A stretch of 8,932 bases of DNA from Treponema sp. (GCA_031275035.1 JAISPH010000185.1:1-8932), one strand, 5' to 3'; numbered from the stretch's first letter, positions 1 to 6,896 are shown. Notes: generated by a model from the sequence alone, not told the origin. Numbers and translations are program-made.

Positions 1-171
1 AACTGCCAGAACCGCAAGATCCCCTACATGCTGGTTGTCGGCCAGCGCGAGGCCGATGAGGGAACGGTCTCCGTCCGCTGCCGCGACGGCAAGCAGATGA
101 CCCCGATGAAGGCCGCGGACTTTGCCGCCTATGTGATGAAAAAAGTCGAAACCAGGGACCTGGAACTGTAA
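1..171 (+). CDS. thrS: Threonyl-tRNA synthetase, C-terminal end (partial)
   Basis: The window opens inside this gene; frame 1 gives 56 codons and a TAA at 169-171. Threonyl-tRNA synthetase charges tRNA-Thr with threonine in the cytoplasm. The visible part is the end of the class II anticodon-binding domain: the stretch RKIPYMLVVGQRE, then a 'GTVSVRCRDGK' strand and a closing helix, matches the usual C-terminus of ThrRS (in E. coli, [27 protein letters not shown], from memory). Prolyl-, histidyl- and glycyl-tRNA synthetases share the fold, but the PYMLVVG...E...G.V.VR...GK spacing is typical of ThrRS. About nine tenths of the gene lies upstream of the window. It converges with the leftward lacI gene, whose stop is 76 bases away. 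Confidence 0.88.
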   Translation, partial: NCQNRKIPYMLVVGQREADEGTVSVRCRDGKQMTPMKAADFAAYVMKKVETRDLEL

Positions 172-175
172 AAGT

Positions 176-204
176 CCGACATTTTGACGGCGGCGGCATT
201 ATCC
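176..204. repeat. 29-bp near-repeat, copy 1 (intergenic)
   Basis: This intergenic stretch matches 757-785 at 27 of 29 positions in the same orientation; the core 180-204 versus 761-785 differs at one base in 25. The second copy is coding sequence in the LacI regulator (the DNVAAVKMA segment on the minus strand). Read in the equivalent minus frame, this copy gives DNAAAVKM, but neighbouring residues do not resemble the regulator. Its origin is unknown. Confidence 0.6.
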
Positions 205-206
205 GG

Positions 207-249
207 TCCCGCGGCCCCCGCAACGCGGGAAAGTCTTTGCCGTTTTTTT
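207..249 (+). terminator. Possible thrS terminator (GC-rich hairpin, distant T-run)
   Basis: Perfect 7-bp arms TCCCGCG (207-213) and CGCGGGA (224-230) enclose a 10-base loop. A run of seven T lies at 243-249, 12 bases after the stem, which is farther than in a standard intrinsic terminator. The hairpin sits between convergent genes, where a bidirectional terminator is expected, but on the minus strand no T-run follows it closely. Weak call. Confidence 0.35.
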
Positions 250-1282
250 ACGGAACAGGGGCTTTCCCGTGCCGGGGCGCTTTTGTGGATTCCCGGATTA
301 TAAAAGACGGGGAAAGGGTACAGCGGGTAATAATGCCGCCGTCTATCAGTTGACGCAGCAGGGCGCAGGCCGTCATGCCCAGGTAATTCCGATCCTGGGC
401 AACGGTGGTGATCTTCGGCGTACAGATATTGCAGAAACTCATGTTGTCAAAGCCCACCACCGAAACGTCGTCGGGTATCCGCAGTTTCCTGTGTTGAAAG
501 CCGTGAATAAGACCCACGGCCATAAGATCGCTGGCGCAGAAAACAGCGGTAACGCCAAGCCGGATAAAATAATCCGCCGCGGCCCCGCCGCAGCCTTCGG
601 TAAAATCCCCCTCGTAAACCAGATCGGGGTTATAGGCCAGGCCATTCAAACCAAGGGAAGCGGCAAAACCCAGGAGCCGCTTGCCGGAAACCTCCGCCTG
701 GGAATGGCCGTTCAAAAATCCTATTTTTACATGACCCAGGGATACCAGATGATCTACCGCCATTTTGACGGCGGCGACATTATCCACCTCAACCAGACCG
801 GTCCGGGGGTTATTAACGGAAAAATCTATGATCACCGCCGGCGGGGCCGCCGCGGATTCAAGGCAGGATACAAAAGGGTCTCCCTTTCTAAGGCCCTGGA
901 TAAAAACACCGTCGATCTTTTTTACCCGGAAGTACTCCCCGTAGGCTTCGCCCTGCCGCCGCCATTCGTCCTGAATCGAAAGGATAACGGTTTCCATCCG
1001 GAACCGGGCCGCGTATTGACGGAACCCGGCAAGAACATCGTCAAAAAAGTTATTCCGGTTCGACGGGCGCTGCGGTTCGTCAATAATAACCGCCGCCCGG
1101 AACTCCCCTTTCCCGTCCTCGCTTTTCTTTTTGGTCCAGTAGCCAAGTTCACGGGCACGGGAAAGCACCTGGGAACGGGTCGCTTCTTTAATTTCGCTCT
1201 TTCCCGCCATAGCCTTGGACACCGTGGCGGGAGAAAGCCCCAGATCATCGGCGATCTGTTTTAGAGTCGGTTTTTCCGCCAT
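248..1282 (-). CDS. LacI-family transcriptional regulator
   Basis: A 344-aa sugar-responsive DNA-binding regulator, normal length for the family. Residues 6-25 are the LacI helix-turn-helix (TLKQIADDLGLSPATVSKAM), followed by the hinge-helix region ending in RELGYW near residue 48. From about residue 60 there is a periplasmic-binding-protein-like effector domain, with the typical VDNVAAVKMAVDHLVSLGH segment, CASDLMAVGLIHGF, and IPDDVSVVGFDN followed by PKITTVAQ. The ATG (1282-1280) overlaps the TGA of the upstream glycosidase gene as TGATG, with only a weak ribosome binding site, so translation is probably coupled. Its place beside a sugar transporter and glycosidase suggests it controls them and itself through the palindrome at 3613-3638; this is inference. 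The effector cannot be read from the sequence. Whether it represses or activates is uncertain because the candidate site lies upstream of both promoters. Confidence 0.93.
   Translation of the reverse strand: MAEKPTLKQIADDLGLSPATVSKAMAGKSEIKEATRSQVLSRARELGYWTKKKSEDGKGEFRAAVIIDEPQRPSNRNNFFDDVLAGFRQYAARFRMETVILSIQDEWRRQGEAYGEYFRVKKIDGVFIQGLRKGDPFVSCLESAAAPPAVIIDFSVNNPRTGLVEVDNVAAVKMAVDHLVSLGHVKIGFLNGHSQAEVSGKRLLGFAASLGLNGLAYNPDLVYEGDFTEGCGGAAADYFIRLGVTAVFCASDLMAVGLIHGFQHRKLRIPDDVSVVGFDNMSFCNICTPKITTVAQDRNYLGMTACALLRQLIDGGIITRCTLSPSFIIRESTKAPRHGKAPVP
757..785. repeat. 29-bp near-repeat, copy 2 (inside lacI-family gene)
   Basis: Partner of 176-204 (27/29 identical, direct orientation). It encodes part of the conserved dimer-interface/effector-domain segment DNVAAVKMA of the regulator. 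Confidence 0.6.
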
Positions 1283-3537
1283 CAGGGGTTTCCCGCGGAT
1301 TCAACATCAACGATAATTTCTCCATAACCCGGCTTTACGGGGATACGGTGAAGCTCCTCCCCTTCCCGGTATTCAAAGAGTACCGGGGTTTTGCCGGTAA
1401 AGGCAATACGATAGTGATCTTTGTCCTGAACCCGCCGGTACCCGACGCTCAATTCCCCGTCCAGAACCCGTACCCTTTCCAGGGAGGCCTTTGTCCAGGC
1501 CCGGGGCATACAGGGGCGCAGGACAAGCATGTTTTCCGGCGCGGAGGGCTGGACGCCAAAAAAGTAGTTCACAATGGGAACCATAACGGCGTAAATGGTC
1601 CATGCCTGGATAAAACAGCCGTAGTCGGGGAGCATTTCCGCGATACAACCGGGGCTCGCCAGGTTAAAGGCCCGGAACATCCGCCGCAAAAGTTCCAGGG
1701 CCCGGTCCGCGTAACCGTAGCGCGCCTGTGCGGCGGCCATAACGCCGGTGGAAATAGTCATGGTGTGATCCTGAAACAGACCGCTCAGATAGACGCCATA
1801 AGGACCTGAAAACTCGGGGCCGTCCATCCGTTCCAGGGCCCGCAGGGCCTTGCCCTTTGGGGCGATTCCCATCTCCATAGGGGTATTGATAATCCACGCG
1901 TAGTTAAGAAGCCAGCCGCTTTTCTCCCGCGGGTCCAGGCCTTCCTTTTTTTTCAGCGCCGCTTCAAGCATACGCCGGCCCTTTTCCGCCCCCGGACCGT
2001 AGAGCCGGCCCAGAATTGCGTCCCGGCGGGCTTGAACGTCCGCCGCGGAAGTACGGGCATCGCAGTAAAGCCCCGCCTCATCGTCCCACATGTCCCGGTT
2101 GATCGCCTCAACAAGTTTTTTCGAAAGGTCCGGGTAATCCCCGGTGTCCTTCCCCATAAGTTCGCAGACCCGGGCGAAACAGTCGTAGGCCGCCGCCGCG
2201 TAAACCGCCGTGTCCAGCATTTTCGAGTTAAGCCCCGGTATCTCTATGATCCCATAACCTCCGGGGAAAAGGTCCCCCTCTTCGTCCTGGGCCCGCAGCC
2301 AGGCGGCGGACTTTTCCAAACAGGGGAAACAGGCTTCAAGAAAAGGCCGGTCCCCGGTCCAGCGGTAATAGAGCCACACCATAACGATAAAATGGGCCGT
2401 TTCCTGGGTATTCCCCGGATGAGCCGGCACACCGGCGGTTGTGACCTCGTGAAGAATACGACCGTTGCCATTGTACTTTTCCGAATAGTCCCTAAGAAGG
2501 CCCAGAGTATCCCTGACAAGCCGGTAGTCCCCCATAGCCAGGACCCCCTGAAGGGCATAACAACTGTCGCATCCAAACCACCAGGGGTATTCGGGAATCC
2601 CGGCCCCCAGGCCCCGGCCAAAGGAACCGGCGTCAAAAACAAGCCAGTCCGTATTTACCTTGACCCAGTTGTAAACGGTCTGGAACTGTTCATCTTCAAC
2701 AACAAGCCGGCTTTTCGCCAAAAGTTCCCCGGTACGCTTCCGTTTTTCCCCCCAAAAGTCCTTTTCCGGGATTAAACGCCGGTAGGCCCCCAGACAATCC
2801 TCCCGGGAAACCGCCGAGCCGGCAATAATACAGCGCAGTTCCCGGCTTAGGCCCGGCGGTATTTCCATCGAATAGAAAAAACTGACCGAAACACCCCGGC
2901 CGGAAACCGTTTCCGGGCCGGTCCGCTCCCCGGAAAGGACCTTTTCCGGCGCGGGAACAGTCCCGGCCGCAACGTACCAGTCATGACCCCGGTCCTTGGC
3001 CAGAAAGACCTGTTCCGCCGGAATCCAGGCCCCCTCGTCGTCTTCGTCGGTAATCCCCGCCGCCTCCGAATACCAGACCGGCCGCAGGTCCGTGCGGAAC
3101 AGAAATTCCAGTTCCACGCGCCGGGGGGCCGTGGAACTGTTGAATAAGGTGTAGCTCACCAGAAGGCCCGCCCCCGATCCGCCGCCCGCCGCCTCGGGGA
3201 TGATCTGCGAACGCTTCAACCTGATGGGAGTATGACCCAGATTTGCGCCGTAGCCAAAACAATTCCCCTCGGGGTAAACCTCACAGGAATCGGCAATGGT
3301 CCACACATCCACATTGTCCGAATCAAGGTCCTTAAAGCGCAGCCAGAAACCATCCAGAAGCTTAACGGGATGCAGCCAGAGCCCCCCCATCTCCTTTTCC
3401 AGGTGATGGCCAAAGTCGGGGAAACGGCCGTCCGTGGTCCCGATAAGCTTGAGCCGTTCCCCGGCGCACAGACAAAGGGGAAAGGCCGAACGCCGTGTAA
3501 CAGACAAATCCAGTCCGGGGCGGGCTTCCTGATCCAT
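1282..3537 (-). CDS. Glycogen-debranching-type glycosidase, (alpha/alpha)6 barrel
   Basis: A 751-aa protein resembling amylo-alpha-1,6-glucosidase / GDB1-like glycosidases. Residues 1 to about 270 look like an N-terminal beta-sandwich (GTTDGRFPDFGHH near 32, GGLWLHPVKLLDGFW near 51). From about 280 to 665 there is a helical six-hairpin barrel: a YPWWFGCDS motif near 317-325, where the Asp is the position expected for a catalytic or substrate-binding acid, then HPGNTQETAHF near 373, DHTMTISTG near 590 and AEMLPDYGCFIQAW near 633. A C-terminal beta domain follows (RPCMPRAWTKASLERVRVLDG). There is no signal peptide, so it should act in the cytoplasm, probably on an oligosaccharide or glycoside brought in by the divergent transporter. 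A TTG (3558) and an ATG (3552) lie upstream in frame, but GGAGG at 3550-3546 sits 8 bases before ATG 3537, so I use that start. The exact substrate is unknown; related six-hairpin families (GH63, GH37, GH78) cannot be excluded by eye. Confidence 0.75.
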   Translation of the reverse strand: MDQEARPGLDLSVTRRSAFPLCLCAGERLKLIGTTDGRFPDFGHHLEKEMGGLWLHPVKLLDGFWLRFKDLDSDNVDVWTIADSCEVYPEGNCFGYGANLGHTPIRLKRSQIIPEAAGGGSGAGLLVSYTLFNSSTAPRRVELEFLFRTDLRPVWYSEAAGITDEDDEGAWIPAEQVFLAKDRGHDWYVAAGTVPAPEKVLSGERTGPETVSGRGVSVSFFYSMEIPPGLSRELRCIIAGSAVSREDCLGAYRRLIPEKDFWGEKRKRTGELLAKSRLVVEDEQFQTVYNWVKVNTDWLVFDAGSFGRGLGAGIPEYPWWFGCDSCYALQGVLAMGDYRLVRDTLGLLRDYSEKYNGNGRILHEVTTAGVPAHPGNTQETAHFIVMVWLYYRWTGDRPFLEACFPCLEKSAAWLRAQDEEGDLFPGGYGIIEIPGLNSKMLDTAVYAAAAYDCFARVCELMGKDTGDYPDLSKKLVEAINRDMWDDEAGLYCDARTSAADVQARRDAILGRLYGPGAEKGRRMLEAALKKKEGLDPREKSGWLLNYAWIINTPMEMGIAPKGKALRALERMDGPEFSGPYGVYLSGLFQDHTMTISTGVMAAAQARYGYADRALELLRRMFRAFNLASPGCIAEMLPDYGCFIQAWTIYAVMVPIVNYFFGVQPSAPENMLVLRPCMPRAWTKASLERVRVLDGELSVGYRRVQDKDHYRIAFTGKTPVLFEYREGEELHRIPVKPGYGEIIVDVESAGNP

Positions 3538-3545
3538 CAGCAGTA

Positions 3546-3550
3546 CCTCC
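3546..3550 (-). promoter_or_regulatory. Ribosome binding site of the glycosidase gene
   Basis: GGAGG on the minus strand with 8 bases to the ATG at 3537. It lies inside the two longer candidate reading frames (starts at 3558 and 3552), which argues for the shorter protein. Confidence 0.75.
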
Positions 3551-3573
3551 ATTTTCAAAGCGCAGGATACTTC

Positions 3574-3601
3574 ATAATAACCAAATGGAGGAATAAATCA
3601 A
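3574..3601 (-). promoter_or_regulatory. Leftward promoter for glycosidase-lacI operon
   Basis: Read on the minus strand: TTGATT (3601-3596), 16-base spacer, TATTAT (3579-3574). The -10 box matches the sigma-70 consensus at 5 of 6 positions and the -35 box at 4 of 6. The predicted RNA start is near 3567, about 30 bases before the chosen ATG. Confidence 0.5.
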
Positions 3602-3612
3602 CAATTTCCGAA

Positions 3613-3638
3613 AAATTTCGTAAATATTTATGAAATTT
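3613..3638. promoter_or_regulatory. 26-bp palindrome, candidate LacI-family operator
   Basis: Arms AAATTTC (3613-3619) and GAAATTT (3632-3638) flank a self-complementary centre TAAATATTTA (3621-3630); only the pair 3620/3631 (G/T) breaks the symmetry, so 24 of 26 positions are symmetric. It lies between the -35 boxes of the two divergent promoters, 3 bases from the rightward one and 11 from the leftward one. An even-length dyad beside a LacI-type regulator gene is a natural operator candidate, although the centre lacks the CG common in LacI-family sites. A plain AT-rich UP element is the alternative. Confidence 0.6.
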
Positions 3639-3641
3639 ATG

Positions 3642-3669
3642 TTGACAGTTGAAATCCAAGGGGTATAAC
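3642..3669 (+). promoter_or_regulatory. Rightward promoter for sugar-uptake operon
   Basis: TTGACA (3642-3647, perfect -35), 16-base spacer, TATAAC (3664-3669, 5 of 6). The RNA would start near 3676, leaving a leader of under 20 bases that contains the GGAGG ribosome binding site at 3682-3686. Confidence 0.7.
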
Positions 3670-3692
3670 ATAAACGGCAATGGAGGACCTAC

Positions 3693-4931
3693 ATGAAACG
3701 AATGTTATTCGCCTTGTTTGCCGTGTTCTTTCTTACGGGAATTTTACCGCTCTTTGCCAGGGGAAGCCAAAATCAGACCACCTCGGCGCAGAAGGTGAAA
3801 ATCCAATACACCTGTTGGGGTAACGCCAATGAAAAGGCCACCGAGGAAGCCATTGTCGCCAAATTCATGGAACTGAATCCGGATATAGAGGTTGAGTATA
3901 TCCATGTGGACGGCAACTATTCCGACAAGATACTGCTGATGATCGCCGGAAGCGAGGCCCCGGATGTAATGGCGGCAGGTACGGGGCTGATCCCCAACAT
4001 CCTGCCGGCCCTGACCCCTCTGGATAACGCCAGAATTGACCGGAGCAAATACGCTTCCAGCCTGTTTCTTGAACGGCTGGTCTATGAGGGGAAGCAGTAC
4101 GCCCTGCCTAAACGGGTAAGCACCAAGGTCATTGTTTATAACAAAGATTTGCTTGCCCGTGCCGGTATAGCCGCTCCGGGAAACCGTTATTCTATTGACC
4201 AATTCACCAGTGATGCCCAAACAATTACGACGAAACTGGGCATCTACGCCAGTGATCCGCTTTGGTTTGGCCAGTGGGTATTCCAATTCGGCGGCGCCAT
4301 GATGAGTACCGACGGCACTCCCATATTTAACAATGCCACGGGCAAACAAGCCGCCCAGTACATCGTAGATTCCACCACCCGGTACAAATTCGCGCCTCCC
4401 GCCATCGAAATGGAGGGGCAGGATGCCATGCAGTGGTTTATCTCCCAAAAAGTAGCCTTTAAGTGCGATTTTGGGGCCTTCTACCTGCCCTTGATGGCCC
4501 AGGTTAAGGGTTTTGATTGGGATATAGCCCCTGCTCCGGGAAACGGCGGTGAAATGGAACTTGTCGGCATTGCCGTATCTTCGACTACCCGGCATCCGGA
4601 AGCGGCCCTGCGGTTTGTTGAATTCTTCTCGAACTCCAAAGAAGCGCAGGACATTATCGCCAGTACAACCTCCCTGCCGGTTATCACCGAATCGAAAGCC
4701 GCGTTTATCGCGCAGTACCCCGACAAAAACCTCCAGGCTTTCTTTGACGCCATGCAGGATCAGGGTATTTCCCCCACTTTTAAGGGCAGTAGTCAAATTG
4801 GCGGTATCCTTTTTGGCCATTTGCTTCAACGTACTCCCCTGGGCGCCGCCGGTACCGAGGATGTCGGTATCGTTTTGGACGATGCCGCCCGGGATGTCCG
4901 GACAGCCCTCGCCGAAGCCGCCCGGCAGTAA
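3693..4931 (+). CDS. Sugar ABC transporter, solute-binding protein (family 1)
   Basis: A 412-aa extracytoplasmic binding protein that captures a sugar for the two permeases encoded downstream. Residues 1 to about 23 form a signal peptide (MKRMLFALFAVFFLTGILPLFARGS) with a positive N-terminus and hydrophobic core; no lipobox cysteine is seen, so ordinary signal peptidase I cleavage near FA-RGS is most likely. The mature part shows the bilobed family-1 pattern: KIQYTCWGNANEKATEEAIVAKF (strand plus helix) near 35, APDVMAAGTG near 90, and the hinge-region pattern KVIVYNKDLLARAGI near 145. A central FGGAMMSTDGTPIF segment and a closing PEAALRFVEFFSNSKEAQ helix follow. GGAGG at 3682-3686 supports the start. 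It is the first gene of the operon, about 17 bases after the predicted RNA start. The ligand cannot be named; the glycosidase next door suggests an oligosaccharide or glycoside. Confidence 0.92.
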   Translation: MKRMLFALFAVFFLTGILPLFARGSQNQTTSAQKVKIQYTCWGNANEKATEEAIVAKFMELNPDIEVEYIHVDGNYSDKILLMIAGSEAPDVMAAGTGLIPNILPALTPLDNARIDRSKYASSLFLERLVYEGKQYALPKRVSTKVIVYNKDLLARAGIAAPGNRYSIDQFTSDAQTITTKLGIYASDPLWFGQWVFQFGGAMMSTDGTPIFNNATGKQAAQYIVDSTTRYKFAPPAIEMEGQDAMQWFISQKVAFKCDFGAFYLPLMAQVKGFDWDIAPAPGNGGEMELVGIAVSSTTRHPEAALRFVEFFSNSKEAQDIIASTTSLPVITESKAAFIAQYPDKNLQAFFDAMQDQGISPTFKGSSQIGGILFGHLLQRTPLGAAGTEDVGIVLDDAARDVRTALAEAARQ

Positions 4932-4942
4932 ACCCAGGCCCG

Positions 4943-4968
4943 CCGCATGGACAGTTCAGTCCATGCGG
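4943..4968 (+). promoter_or_regulatory. Intercistronic stem-loop between binding-protein and permease genes
   Basis: Perfect 10-bp arms CCGCATGGAC (4943-4952) and GTCCATGCGG (4959-4968) with loop AGTTCA. Only TTT follows, so it is not a strong terminator; the ribosome binding site of the next gene (AAAGGAA, 4974-4980) begins 5 bases later. A stable hairpin here could protect the upstream message end and lower permease expression, as known for the malE-malF gap of E. coli. The function is inferred; the stem itself is directly visible. Confidence 0.65.
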
Positions 4969-4989
4969 TTTACAAAGGAATAACAGCCA

Positions 4990-6054
4990 ATGTACGCAGA
5001 GCTCAAGAACCTGCTGTTATTGTTTATGCCGAATGGCGCAGTGACGCTTCTTGCCCCAATTCTGATTGTCACCGCCGTACTGTTGCCGCTCATTCTACTG
5101 GGCCTCTGGCTTATAAAAAAGAAAATTATCCGCCGGAGTACCTTTACATTTTATATGTTCATTTCCCCCTGGCTTATAGGATTCTTTATTTTCACCTTTT
5201 TTCCACTGGTTTATTCCTTCGTTATTTCATTCAGCCGCTGGAACATGATGGGAAAATCCCAATTTATCGGCCTTACAAATTATATCCGCGCTTTTTCCGG
5301 CGAAGATAAATGGTTCTGGAAATCCATACAGGTTACTGCCTATTATTCGTTTTTATACGTTCCCGTATCCCTGGCCTTTAGTTTTATCATTGCCCTTCTT
5401 TTAAATCAAAAAGTATGGGGAATGCGCGTGTTCCGCACCGTTTACTATCTGCCTTCGCTGGTCTCCGGGGTTGCTCTTAGCACCCTCTGGCTGTATATCT
5501 TTAATTACAATTTTGGTCTTCTAAACAGTCTGCTGCGAATCCTGCGTCTGGAACCGCAAAAATGGCTCCTGGATGCCAATTGGGTAGTACCCTCTTTTGT
5601 TTTCATGGGGCTCTGGGGACTGGGCGGCGGCATGGTCATTTTTCTCGCGGGGTTACAGGATGTGCCGCCAGAACTTTACGAGGCCGCTTCTATAGACGGC
5701 GCGGGAGCATGGAAAAAATTCACCCATATTACGATACCCTTTATGACCCCGATGATTTTTTTCAATCTGGTTATGGGTATTATAGGCTCTTTCCAAATTT
5801 TTACCCAGGCTTTTGTCATGACCAAGGGCGGACCAAATGGCGCCAGCATGTTTTACATTGTAAATCTCTACGGCTATGCGTTTGAACGTTTTGAGATGGG
5901 ATATGCCAGCGCCCTGGCCTGGATTCTTTTTGTCATTCTTCTGGTACTTACATCCCTGGTATTCCGTTCTTCCAGCCTCTGGGTTTTTTACGAGAACGAA
6001 GTTCGGACAAAACAAAAAACCAGGGAAAGGGGCGCACGGGTGGTCCGATTATGA
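4990..6054 (+). CDS. Sugar ABC transporter permease, MalF/UgpA type
   Basis: A 354-aa inner-membrane permease of a CUT1 importer. Hydrophobic segments lie near residues 16-43, 55-80, 115-139, 150-171, 198-222, 255-277 and 298-325, so about seven membrane spans. The first is an N-terminal extra compared with the common six-span core, whose start is the FYMFISPWLIGFF segment. The cytoplasmic EAA loop, which contacts the ATPase, is at 231-254 (EAASIDGAGAWKKF, then ITIP). AAAGGA at 4974-4979 lies 10 bases before the ATG and supports the long form including the extra span. It pairs with the next permease, overlapping it by four bases (ATGA). No ATPase is encoded in the operon. Family and role are sure; substrate unknown. 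Confidence 0.92.
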   Translation: MYAELKNLLLLFMPNGAVTLLAPILIVTAVLLPLILLGLWLIKKKIIRRSTFTFYMFISPWLIGFFIFTFFPLVYSFVISFSRWNMMGKSQFIGLTNYIRAFSGEDKWFWKSIQVTAYYSFLYVPVSLAFSFIIALLLNQKVWGMRVFRTVYYLPSLVSGVALSTLWLYIFNYNFGLLNSLLRILRLEPQKWLLDANWVVPSFVFMGLWGLGGGMVIFLAGLQDVPPELYEAASIDGAGAWKKFTHITIPFMTPMIFFNLVMGIIGSFQIFTQAFVMTKGGPNGASMFYIVNLYGYAFERFEMGYASALAWILFVILLVLTSLVFRSSSLWVFYENEVRTKQKTRERGARVVRL

Positions 6055-6896
6055 AAAAGACAAACGGGCTGACCCGCCGGAATCCCTATGTAAGGTTTGG
6101 CGTCTGGCTTATCCTCCTCGCGGGCGCGGCCGCTTTTCTGTTTCCTTTTTTGTGGATGATCTCCACATCTTTCAAATCCATGGAGGAGTATTACCAGGGA
6201 GGCATCAGCCTTTTGGTACGGGATCCACAGTTTGGCAACTATGCCAGGGCCCTTACAACCTTTCCCTTCGCCATATACTTCAAAAATACTCTCATCACTA
6301 CTCTTGTTCCAATGGTACTGACCTGTTTTTTTAGTTCTCTTACGGGCTATGGTTTCGCGCGAATCCGGGCCCCCGGTTCAAACATCTGGTTTATGATTCT
6401 GCTTTCCACAATGATGCTGCCGGGCCACGTTACGATGATACCAAATTTTATTTTGTTCAAAAATATTGGATGGATAAATACCCTTTATCCTTTAATTGTT
6501 CCCGGTCCGCTTATATCGACGTTTAATATTTTTCTTACCCGGCAATTTTTTATGCGTATGCCCGCCAATCTTGAAGAATCCGCCCGGATCGACGGATGTT
6601 CAGCCTTTATCATCTGGCTGAGAATCTATCTTCCCCTTTCCAAGCCTGTACTGACCACTGTGGCGATATTTTCTTTTATGGGCCACTGGAACGATTTTAT
6701 GGGGCCTCTTATCTACATAAATTCCGACAGATTAAAAACCCTTACCCTGGGGCTCCGATCTTTTGTGGGGCTCTATGTGACGGAAACCAATCTGCTTATG
6801 GCCGCCAGTATCGTAGTTATCCTGCCCTGTGTTTTAATCTTTTTCTTTTTCCAGAGATATTTTATCCGGGGCATTACTTTTTCCGGAGAGAAGTGA
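6051..6896 (+). CDS. Sugar ABC transporter permease, MalG/UgpE type
   Basis: A 281-aa inner-membrane permease, the usual length for the MalG-type partner. A first membrane span at about 15-37 precedes the family pattern FPFLWMISTSFKS near 31. Further spans lie near 83-101, 111-133, 142-162, 200-218 and 246-268. The EAA loop is at 175-199 (EESARIDGCSAF, then IYLPLSKP), with Glu in place of the first Ala. The C-terminus FFFQRYFIRGITFSGEK is typical of the family. The start ATG overlaps the previous TGA (ATGA, 6051-6054), so translation is probably coupled. It is the last clear gene of the operon; no terminator is evident directly after it. Confidence 0.93.
   Translation: MKKTNGLTRRNPYVRFGVWLILLAGAAAFLFPFLWMISTSFKSMEEYYQGGISLLVRDPQFGNYARALTTFPFAIYFKNTLITTLVPMVLTCFFSSLTGYGFARIRAPGSNIWFMILLSTMMLPGHVTMIPNFILFKNIGWINTLYPLIVPGPLISTFNIFLTRQFFMRMPANLEESARIDGCSAFIIWLRIYLPLSKPVLTTVAIFSFMGHWNDFMGPLIYINSDRLKTLTLGLRSFVGLYVTETNLLMAASIVVILPCVLIFFFFQRYFIRGITFSGEK

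Noticed and set aside
269..1264. Long rightward open frame (331 codons) opposite the LacI-family gene
   Set aside because: It is the antisense shadow of a clear LacI-family protein with full domain pattern; the translation has no family features and no ribosome binding site.
2032..2775. Rightward open frame of 247 codons opposite the glycosidase gene
   Set aside because: Antisense of a well-supported glycosidase; high G+C keeps stop codons rare on the opposite strand. The same applies to the other frames within 1282-3537.
3538..3558. Longer glycosidase start at TTG 3558 or ATG 3552
   Set aside because: The GGAGG ribosome binding site lies within this stretch at a good distance from ATG 3537, so the extra residues would be encoded over the binding site.
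3744..4829. Leftward open frame of 361 codons opposite the binding-protein gene
   Set aside because: Antisense shadow; the plus strand has a promoter, ribosome binding site, signal peptide and family pattern.
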